DNA of 64,000 nucleotides. Source: Sphingobacterium arenae (GTDB lineage: Bacteria > Bacteroidota > Bacteroidia > Sphingobacteriales > Sphingobacteriaceae). Shown here in pieces: positions 58,261 to 64,000 of this stretch. Within the stretch, counting starts at the first letter, position 1. Each line of letters opens with the position of its first letter. Below the pieces are notes generated by a model, which saw nothing but the letters and a program-made list of their open reading frames with translations, searched no databases and was not told the DNA's origin. The stretch spans positions 25,755-89,754 of the forward strand of contig NZ_JACNYK010000009.1 in NCBI RefSeq assembly GCF_014692505.1, read 5' to 3'. A program made the position numbers and the translations under genes.

Positions 58261-59751
58261 TTACTTTTTCATTGTACCGGTTTCCGCGAGCCGCAAATGC
58301 CAGCTAAAGGCTTCTTCCAATAAATGGGGTGTATGCCCCCCTCTTTCACACGCTCTATCAAAATAGGACTGAAGCTCTTCTCTAAAATCCGGATGAACAC
58401 AATTATCGATAATTTTTTGGGCGCGCTCCCTTGGGGCGAGTCCACGTAAATCCGCCAAACCGATATCAGTAACCAAAATATCAACGTCATGTTCGGTATG
58501 ATCTACATGCGACACCATGGGCAGCACATGCGAAATCGTATTATTTTTAGAAGCTGCCTGCGTTACGAAAATACTAAGGTAGGCGTTTCTCGCAAAATCA
58601 CCTGAACCACCAATACCATTCATGATTTTTGATCCTCCAATATGTGTAGAGTTGACATTTCCATAAATATCGAATTCAATGGCTGTATTGATAGCAATAA
58701 CTCCCAGCCGGCGAATCAAGCCCGGTGTATTGGAAATATTCTGGGGGCGAAGTACAATTTTATCCCGATATCGCTGCAAATTACCGAACACCCTTTCATA
58801 ACAATCTTCAGAAACGGTGATAGACGATGCAGACGCGAAAGACAGTTTTCCAGCATCTATCAAATCAAACGTACTATCCTGCAATACTTCGGAAAACATG
58901 GTTAAGTCATAAAAATTACTATTTTTAAACCCCATCAATACGGCATTCGCTACTTTTCCAATTCCCGCCTGCAACGGCTGGAGACGATCAGTTAAATGCC
59001 CCAATTGCACCTCATTCTCAAAGAAATTTAAGATGTGGGCAGCTATCGCTGTTGTTTTTGCATCCGGTTCGGCAATGTCTGCCGGACTATCTTTTTTATC
59101 TGTAAAAACGATTCCAACAATCTTATCCGGATTAACAGAAATAGTCTTGCGCCCGATCTTATTCCATGGAGCAACAATCGGTATTACATTTCGATACGGG
59201 TAGTTCTCCGGTTTATAAATGTCGTGAAGCCCATAAACATCCATCGGAAGAGCCGTATTAATCTCAATAATAATTTTTTCCGCAAGCTCAGCAAAGGTCG
59301 CGGAATTCCCCACAGACGTAGTGGGCACCAAACTACCGTCTCGATCAATGTACGTCACTTCAATAACAGCAATATCAACAGACGGAAGGTTCTTATTATG
59401 CAACAATTCTGCACTCTCACTGAGATGCTGATCTATAAACAGTACTTCGCCTGCATTAATCTTATTTCGCAATGTACGATCTACCTGAAAAGGCATCCGT
59501 TTTTTTAACGCTCCCGCAGAGGCAAGTTTTCCATCCGTATCATGCCCTAATGACGCGCCCGTCATTAATGTGATTTTTATATCTTCATTTTTCGCACGTT
59601 CCGCCAGAGCCTCTAGCACAACTTTACTGTCTCCCGCTTTCGTAAAGCCACTGGCCCCCACCACCATATCGTTCTGAAAAAAACTAACCGCTTCTTGCAC
59701 GGTCATCACTTTATCTCTTAACCTCTCTAATTTTATTCTTTCCGTAGTCAT
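58261..59751 (-). CDS. acetyl-CoA hydrolase/succinyl-CoA:acetate CoA-transferase family
   Basis: This enzyme of the Ach1/AarC/Cat1 group moves CoA between acetate and succinate or related acids. Length (496) and segments fit: VVGASGFTKAGDSKVVLEAL at the start, TLMTGASLGHDTDGKLASAG, the GIGKVANAVLMGF region, MFSEVLQDSTFDLIDAGKLS with the probable catalytic Glu, and C-terminal VDILVTDIGLADLRGLAPRE with RAQKIIDNCVHPDF. It could help excrete acetate or run a modified TCA cycle. It ends 30 bases after the convergent DeoR gene. Confidence 0.9.
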   Translation of the reverse strand: MTTERIKLERLRDKVMTVQEAVSFFQNDMVVGASGFTKAGDSKVVLEALAERAKNEDIKITLMTGASLGHDTDGKLASAGALKKRMPFQVDRTLRNKINAGEVLFIDQHLSESAELLHNKNLPSVDIAVIEVTYIDRDGSLVPTTSVGNSATFAELAEKIIIEINTALPMDVYGLHDIYKPENYPYRNVIPIVAPWNKIGRKTISVNPDKIVGIVFTDKKDSPADIAEPDAKTTAIAAHILNFFENEVQLGHLTDRLQPLQAGIGKVANAVLMGFKNSNFYDLTMFSEVLQDSTFDLIDAGKLSFASASSITVSEDCYERVFGNLQRYRDKIVLRPQNISNTPGLIRRLGVIAINTAIEFDIYGNVNSTHIGGSKIMNGIGGSGDFARNAYLSIFVTQAASKNNTISHVLPMVSHVDHTEHDVDILVTDIGLADLRGLAPRERAQKIIDNCVHPDFREELQSYFDRACERGGHTPHLLEEAFSWHLRLAETGTMKK

Positions 59752-59818
59752 ATAAATATGCTATTACCCCTTTAAAATAATGTAAGATAAACAATAATAA
59801 GCATTTTTATGTATGTCT

Positions 59819-59852
59819 TCTACTTTTTTGGTTATGTCACCAAAAAAGTAGA
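59819..59852. other. perfect 13-bp hairpin upstream of AraC gene
   Basis: TCTACTTTTTTGG (59819-59831) and CCAAAAAAGTAGA (59840-59852) enclose TTATGTCA. It lies in the 128-base divergent gap between the CoA-transferase and AraC genes. It could be an operator or a member of the T-rich hairpin class seen at 6944, 19011 and 19312. Confidence 0.55.
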
Positions 59853-59879
59853 AATTTATGCCTTTTACCCCACAAAACA

Positions 59880-60695
59880 ATGGATAGAACCCTTTATGTA
59901 GACAAATATTATATGACGGAAGTCGACACTTTTGATAAGAGTATCTATTGTCACCACGCTCTTATGGGCGAAAGCTTCATCTCTGAACACAGCCACACGA
60001 AAGGTCAATTTCTCTATACAGAGGGTGGAATCGTATTTTTAAAAACCGTCGAAAAGTCTTACTTTCTTCCAGCACGTCATTATATATGGATTCCAGGCGG
60101 GGTACGCCACAGCATCTACCCTAGCAGTCCAGAAGTTGTTATGCGAAATTTATATTTCCCCAAATTCGATACGGACACTGATTTTTTTGATAAAGTGAAT
60201 ATATATCCTGTTAATGACTTTTTAATCGAGTTTATTATGTTTACTAATCGCTGGACGGGTAATATATTTCCTACGGAGGAACCTAAATTCTCCATCGCGA
60301 AAGCCTTTAAGTTAATTCTTCCGGAAATATCACAAGCAGAATTACCTTTGGCACTCCCGTATCCAAAACATGAAAAGCTCAAAGTGATCGTCAATTATTT
60401 AGAACAACGGATAGAAGAGAATGTCAGCTTCAAAAATTTAGCGCATAAATTTGAGGTCAGCGAGCGAACGTTGGCGCGTCTCTTTCAAAGAGAACTAAAC
60501 ATGAGCTTTATTCAATATTACACCATTCTTCGAATGCTCACAGCATTAAAACTATTACTAGACGAAAAAGTAAGCGTAAACGAAGTTGCGATGCGTGTAG
60601 GCTACAGTAGTTTACCTACCTTTAGCAACACATTCAATAAAGTTATTGGAGTGAGACCTAGCGAATACATTAAACATAAAAATTTATTATTATAA
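59880..60695 (+). CDS. AraC family transcriptional regulator
   Basis: The N-terminal cupin-like sensor (about residues 15-110; ISEHSHTKGQFLYTEGGIVF, YIWIPGGVRHSIYP) may bind a sugar or small ligand. The C-terminal double helix-turn-helix is clear: VSFKNLAHKFEVSERTLARL, then VNEVAMRVGYSSLPTFSNTF and GVRPSEYIK. The 271 residues are normal. It ends 15 bases before the DUF1080 lipoprotein gene on the same strand, so both may be cotranscribed. It is divergent from the CoA-transferase gene. Confidence 0.92.
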   Translation: MDRTLYVDKYYMTEVDTFDKSIYCHHALMGESFISEHSHTKGQFLYTEGGIVFLKTVEKSYFLPARHYIWIPGGVRHSIYPSSPEVVMRNLYFPKFDTDTDFFDKVNIYPVNDFLIEFIMFTNRWTGNIFPTEEPKFSIAKAFKLILPEISQAELPLALPYPKHEKLKVIVNYLEQRIEENVSFKNLAHKFEVSERTLARLFQRELNMSFIQYYTILRMLTALKLLLDEKVSVNEVAMRVGYSSLPTFSNTFNKVIGVRPSEYIKHKNLLL

Positions 60696-60710
60696 CTTTA
60701 AACCAGTCGC

Positions 60711-61568
60711 ATGAAAATCAAATTATTTTTTTTATCGGTACTAACAACCGGAACCATTTTATCCGCTTGCTCTTCGGCAGGAAGTAAAACAGCAACATCA
60801 AACAATGATACACCTCAACCTATTCAACTTTTTAACGGCAATGATATCAACGACTGGACGCCCAAAATCCGACTACACGAAGTAGGAGAGAACTATGCCA
60901 ACACCTTTCGTGTAGAAGACGGTTTATTGAAAGTTCGCTATGACGGATACGACGAGTTCAACCAACAATATGGTCACCTCGCCTACAACACCCCTTATAG
61001 CTATTACCTTCTTCGTGTTGAGTACCGGTTCGTGGACGAGCAGGTAAAAGGTGGAGAGGGATGGGCTTGGCGTAACAGCGGAGCTATGCTTCATGGACAG
61101 CCCCCCACTACTATGCTGAAAGACCAAGATTTCCCAATTTCTATTGAAGGACAGCTTTTAGGGGGAAATGGGAAGGAAGAACGTACCACATCTAACTTGT
61201 GTACGCCGGGAACAAATGTCGTTATCGACGACACCTTATTTACACCTCATTGCACAAGTTCAACTTCAAAAACTTACCACGGGGACGAATGGGTAACGGC
61301 TGATTTTTTGGTTTTAGGTGATTCTCTTATTCAACACATTTTAGAAGGAGAAGTAGTACTTGAATATACCAAGCCTCAAATCGGAGGAGGAAACGTAGAA
61401 CATTATGATCTCGCCCAAAAAGAGGACGGCAAACTCTTAGATCAAGGATTTATCTATCTCCAAAGCGAAAGTCATCCGATCGATTTTCGGAAAGTGGAAT
61501 TATATGACTTGGCTCCATACAAAGATGATAACGTAAAATTGAAAGCCATCATCCAAAAACTCTTGTAG
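60711..61568 (+). CDS. DUF1080 (3-keto-disaccharide hydrolase-like) lipoprotein
   Basis: DUF1080 domains have a concanavalin/laminin-G-like fold; some members cleave 3-keto-glycosides, others only bind. The lipobox is TILSAC (Cys20). The domain runs from IQLFNGNDINDWTPKI to PIDFRKVELYDL, with GWAWRNSGAMLHGQ, PISIEGQLLGGNG and YLQSESHPIDFR as recognisable parts. At 285 residues it is a single domain. It follows the AraC gene closely and ends before a strong terminator. The substrate is unknown. Confidence 0.88.
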   Translation: MKIKLFFLSVLTTGTILSACSSAGSKTATSNNDTPQPIQLFNGNDINDWTPKIRLHEVGENYANTFRVEDGLLKVRYDGYDEFNQQYGHLAYNTPYSYYLLRVEYRFVDEQVKGGEGWAWRNSGAMLHGQPPTTMLKDQDFPISIEGQLLGGNGKEERTTSNLCTPGTNVVIDDTLFTPHCTSSTSKTYHGDEWVTADFLVLGDSLIQHILEGEVVLEYTKPQIGGGNVEHYDLAQKEDGKLLDQGFIYLQSESHPIDFRKVELYDLAPYKDDNVKLKAIIQKLL

Positions 61569-61596
61569 TCAATTTTCCATAAAAGAAAAACAACAA

Positions 61597-61630
61597 AAGG
61601 GATGTAAATCAATACATCCCTTCTTTATTT
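61597..61630. terminator. bidirectional hairpin terminator
   Basis: A 10-bp stem AAGGGATGTA (61597-61606) / TACATCCCTT (61613-61622), with A-rich upstream and T-rich downstream flanks, lies between the DUF1080 gene and convergent rpsT. Confidence 0.85.
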
Positions 61631-61648
61631 CTAATAAACAGCTAATAG

Positions 61649-61903
61649 TTAGCCTAACTTACTAACTAATTTCGTTAGTTTCGATTTGTTATTAGCAGCC
61701 TTATTCTTATGGATAACATTTTTCTTAGCCAAACGATCAAGCATAGAAACAACTCTCGGCAACAACACTTTAGCTTCCTCTGCATCTGTTGTTCCACGTA
61801 ATTTTTTGATTGCGTTACGAGTAGTCTTTGCCTGGTAACGGTTTCTTAAGCGTTTTGCTGCGTTTGCCCTAATTCTTTTAAGTGCTGATTTATGATTTGC
61901 CAT
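61649..61903 (-). CDS. rpsT: 30S ribosomal protein S20
   Basis: S20 is a small basic protein binding 16S rRNA at the bottom of the 30S subunit. The sequence starts MANHKSALKRIRANAAKRLR and continues with KKLRGTTDAEEAKVLLPRVV and IHKNKAANNKSKLTKLVSKL, all conserved. At 84 residues it is normal. ATG at 61903 is chosen because the conserved MANHKSA begins there and a full promoter lies upstream (61949-61979). Confidence 0.97.
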   Translation of the reverse strand: MANHKSALKRIRANAAKRLRNRYQAKTTRNAIKKLRGTTDAEEAKVLLPRVVSMLDRLAKKNVIHKNKAANNKSKLTKLVSKLG

Positions 61904-61948
61904 TTCTCTAGCTATATTTATATTTTCTTTTATACTAAATTCGGAATG

Positions 61949-61979
61949 CAAAAATAGCATACTATTTCCAATATTCAAA
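61949..61979 (-). promoter_or_regulatory. promoter of rpsT
   Basis: On the minus strand TTTG (61979-61976), a 19-base spacer and TATTTTTG (61956-61949) give a full consensus Bacteroidota promoter. The expected leader is about 40 bases. Confidence 0.7.
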
Positions 61980-62040
61980 ATGTATTTTAAAAATGTTATG
62001 CTATCGTTCTTTTTTCTTCTTTTACTTTTTAATTTCGCCT

Positions 62041-62574
62041 ATGCGAAAATTATCTATGGAAGAATTGAAACGCGTTGATATCAATTCTTTTAAAAATCAA
62101 GAAAAACTCCCAATTGTCGTTGTATTAGACAATGTGCGAAGCATGCATAATGTCGGTTCAACATTTCGGACTGCTGATGGATTTGCCATCGAAAAAGTTA
62201 TTCTATGTGGTATTACGAGCACTCCTCCACATCGTGAAATAGAGAAGACGGCGCTGGGCTCTACACAATCTATTGATTGGGTCTATTATTCTGACACATT
62301 CAAAGCCGTTGAGCAATTAAAAAAAGACGGTTATACTGTTCTTGCTATAGAACAAGCAGTCGAAAGTATACCTTTACAGCAGTTTGGAATACAAACAGAA
62401 AGTAAGTATGCATTGATATTCGGAAACGAGGTACATGGCGTATCGGATGAAGTTATGCAAATTGTTGATGACTGCATCGAAATTCCGCAATTTGGCACTA
62501 AACATTCATTAAACGTCTCTGTTACGATTGGCATCATACTATGGCAGTTTAGCCAAAATTGGAAACTATTATAA
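62041..62574 (+). CDS. SpoU/TrmH family RNA 2'-O-methyltransferase
   Basis: This SPOUT-fold enzyme methylates ribose 2'-OH in tRNA or rRNA using S-adenosylmethionine. Motif 1 is LDNVRSMHNVGSTFRTADGF, motif 2 is YALIFGNEVHGVSDEVMQ, and motif 3 is EIPQFGTKHSLNVSVTIGII, together forming the knotted cofactor site. At 178 residues it has no extra RNA-binding domain. The exact target is not deducible. ATG at 62041 is used; ATG at 62056 would also fit. It is head-to-head with rpsT. Confidence 0.92.
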   Translation: MRKLSMEELKRVDINSFKNQEKLPIVVVLDNVRSMHNVGSTFRTADGFAIEKVILCGITSTPPHREIEKTALGSTQSIDWVYYSDTFKAVEQLKKDGYTVLAIEQAVESIPLQQFGIQTESKYALIFGNEVHGVSDEVMQIVDDCIEIPQFGTKHSLNVSVTIGIILWQFSQNWKLL

Positions 62575-62678
62575 GCAAAGCTTACGGTTGTGTAAACGTT
62601 TGTATTCAATACCGTTGTAAAAAATTGGCGCGCTGCTGACAATAGTATTTTAAATTTCCAGAAGTCATCGCAAAATGG

Positions 62679-62686
62679 TAGATTTG
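62679..62686 (+). promoter_or_regulatory. -7 element for sucD
   Basis: TAGATTTG matches TAnnTTTG, 22 bases before the ATG at 62708. It overlaps the longer in-frame extension from 62675, supporting the shorter start. Confidence 0.5.
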
Positions 62687-62707
62687 CCTTGCAAAAAAAT
62701 AGAAAAA

Positions 62708-63580
62708 ATGAGTGTATTAGTAAATAAAGATTCAAAGGTAATTGTACAAGGCTTTACCGGAAATGAAGGTACTTATCACGCATCTCAAATGATTGAGTAC
62801 GGCACGAATGTAGTTGGAGGTGTTACTCCAGGAAAAGGAGGACAATCTCATTTAGATCGTCCAGTGTTCAATACAGTACAAGATGCAGTAGAAGCAACTG
62901 GCGCTAACGTTTCAATCATTTTTGTTCCCCCTGCATTCGCTGCCGACGCCATTATGGAAGCAGCACAAGCGGGCATCGAAGTTATTGTTTGTATCACAGA
63001 GGGTATCCCGACTAAAGATATGATTCAAGTAAAATCTTACTTGAGTGACAAAAATTCTAGATTAATTGGGCCAAACTGTCCAGGTATTATCACAGCTGAA
63101 GAGACTAAAATAGGTATTATGCCTGGTTTTATCTTCAAAAAAGGAAAAGTAGGTGTTGTTTCCAAATCCGGAACATTGACTTACGAAGCAGTAGACCAGA
63201 CAGTAAAAGCAGGTTTAGGTATCACAACAGCTATTGGAATAGGTGGAGATCCTATCATCGGGACAACGACTAAAGAAGCTGTCGAGTTGTTAATGAATGA
63301 CCCCGAGACAGCGGGAATTATCATGATCGGCGAAATTGGGGGTGGTATGGAAGCAGAGGCTGCACATTGGATTAAAGAACACGGAACGAAACCCGTAGTC
63401 GGCTTTATTGCAGGACAGACAGCGCCTCCAGGACGTCGCATGGGACATGCCGGTGCGATAGTAGGTGGTGCAGACGATACAGCCGCAGCTAAAATGAAGA
63501 TTATGCGTGAATGTGGTATTCGCGTAGTAGAGTCTCCTGCGGAAATTGGGGTCGCTATTGCAGAAGAATTGGCAAAATAA
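62708..63580 (+). CDS. sucD: succinyl-CoA synthetase (ADP-forming) alpha subunit
   Basis: This TCA-cycle enzyme converts succinyl-CoA to succinate with substrate-level phosphorylation. The CoA-binding N-terminus is VQGFTGNEGTYHASQMIEYG with VTPGKGG, the signature SKSGTLTYEAV is present, and the phosphorylated histidine is in MGHAGAIVGG. At 290 residues it is normal. The beta subunit sucC is not adjacent, which is common in this phylum. A hairpin terminator follows. Confidence 0.97.
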   Translation: MSVLVNKDSKVIVQGFTGNEGTYHASQMIEYGTNVVGGVTPGKGGQSHLDRPVFNTVQDAVEATGANVSIIFVPPAFAADAIMEAAQAGIEVIVCITEGIPTKDMIQVKSYLSDKNSRLIGPNCPGIITAEETKIGIMPGFIFKKGKVGVVSKSGTLTYEAVDQTVKAGLGITTAIGIGGDPIIGTTTKEAVELLMNDPETAGIIMIGEIGGGMEAEAAHWIKEHGTKPVVGFIAGQTAPPGRRMGHAGAIVGGADDTAAAKMKIMRECGIRVVESPAEIGVAIAEELAK

Positions 63581-63607
63581 TAATTGTACAAAATCTTTCT
63601 AATTATA

Positions 63608-63640
63608 AAAGCCCGAACGTGAGTCCGGGCTTTCTCTTTT
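63608..63640 (+). terminator. hairpin terminator after sucD
   Basis: AAAGCCCG (63608-63615) pairs with CGGGCTTT (63626-63633), followed by CTCTTTT. Confidence 0.8.
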
Positions 63641-63886
63641 CTATTAGTATTCATTCCGTAATTGAACGTCACCTCTCCAATTTTGTAATGGAGTTGCAAT
63701 TTCAGTAAAACACAGATTCCTTACCGGTAACGATCTAACTAACCTGAAAAAACCTATCCTTGACAGTTCTCTGGTAAAACAAATCATTTTTGGTAGTATA
63801 TCGTTTCCTATTCAATAAATTCTGTTGTCGTTAACAACAACATAGGAACAATACCATGATTCTAAGAGAAAGCAAGACTGACCCAT
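63641..63886. other. non-coding spacer between sucD and the rRNA operon
   Basis: I see no plausible gene here. It holds a near-palindrome TGTTGTCGTTAACAACAACA at about 63823-63842 and a short inverted repeat CTCCA...TGGAG near 63675-63695; neither can be assigned a role. Confidence 0.5.
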
Positions 63887-63917
63887 AAAAAAAGCCCCTG
63901 CATATGCTGCAGGGGCT
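63887..63917 (-). terminator. rRNA operon terminator
   Basis: Stem AGCCCCTGCA (63893-63902) / TGCAGGGGCT (63908-63917). On the minus strand it is followed by a run of T residues (63892-63887), just beyond the 5S 3' end. Confidence 0.9.
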
Positions 63918-63926
63918 CTGTATAAA

Positions 63927-64000
63927 GATCGGCACCGACCTACTCTCCCACCTGTTACGGCAGTACCATCGGCTCTGGCGGGCTTGACTGCTCTGTTCGG
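63927..64000 (-). rRNA. 5S ribosomal RNA, 3' part, cut by window end
   Basis: Read on the minus strand the last 74 bases contain CCGAACAGAGCAGTCAAGCC, GAGCCGATGGTACTGC and GTGGGAGAGTAGGTCGGTGC, which are 5S rRNA loop C, helix IV/V and 3' end sequences. The 5' third lies beyond the window, as must the 23S and 16S genes of the operon. The 3' end is placed approximately. Confidence 0.93.

Noticed and set aside
63823..63842. Near-palindrome TGTTGTCGTTAACAACAACA as a regulatory site
   Set aside because: No promoter or gene is adjacent and it is a single copy; chance cannot be excluded.

Overview
The window comes from a Bacteroidota genome, most likely the family Sphingobacteriaceae (Sphingobacterium, Olivibacter and relatives). 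The signs are three SusC/SusD outer-membrane uptake pairs, promoters of the TAnnTTTG (-7) type, an almost complete lack of Shine-Dalgarno sites, a FecR/ECF-sigma pair, many Bacteroidota-only protein families (BT_3928, DUF1599, DUF4998, DUF5000), and a TrmH-family methyltransferase, rpsT and sucD next to an rRNA operon. The genus assignment is inference.

Layout. 1-4040: the end of a SusC/SusD pair, cut by the window edge. 4045-24130: mostly housekeeping and envelope genes (tex, tatA, a MATE pump, a 2-oxoacid dehydrogenase E2, cinA, lptD, an amidase, an MCE/MlaD protein, an S9 peptidase, a creD operon with its own winged-helix regulator, tRNA-Leu, trigger factor, a GNAT acetyltransferase). 24130-26392: two exported proteins of unknown role. 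26398-37173: a minus-strand uptake locus (FecR, STN-type SusC, SusD, two surface lipoproteins, an exported metallo-beta-lactamase-fold hydrolase) with its ECF sigma gene at the far downstream end. 37268-40170: a probable four-gene unit, HipA-like kinase, DUF3037, cysE, cysM. 40648-44557: an overlapping operon DUF1599, BT_3928, aroK, glycerophosphodiesterase, then a small barrel protein. 44634-58230: a second complete uptake locus, with a divergent DeoR-type regulator facing GDSL esterase, EEP hydrolase, SusC, SusD, PKD/PQQ lipoprotein, a decayed EEP fragment, a YdcF-like protein, MurQ and a ceramidase-like hydrolase with an inserted propeller-like domain. 58261-63580: a CoA-transferase, an AraC regulator, a DUF1080 lipoprotein, rpsT, an RNA methyltransferase and sucD. 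The window ends inside a minus-strand 5S rRNA gene.

How genes work together. The two complete uptake loci show different control. The 26-37 kb locus has a SusC with an STN signalling domain plus FecR and an ECF sigma factor. The 44-58 kb locus has a SusC without STN and is faced by a DeoR-type repressor; repeated AAACGC boxes lie around and between the -33 and -7 elements of its promoter. Neither locus carries a glycoside hydrolase. The second combines esterase, phosphodiesterase-like and amide-hydrolase-like exported enzymes with cytoplasmic MurQ, so its substrate may be a lipid- or peptide-linked amino sugar rather than a plain polysaccharide (inference).

Most unusual non-coding signal. 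Intergenic islands at 6944-7188, 11894-12025 and 19011-19336 are built from shared hairpin modules. One module occurs three times (once in the second island, twice in inverted orientation in the third). It keeps its ends and loop but has completely different stem arms whose pairing is preserved, which is a covariation signature of selected secondary structure.
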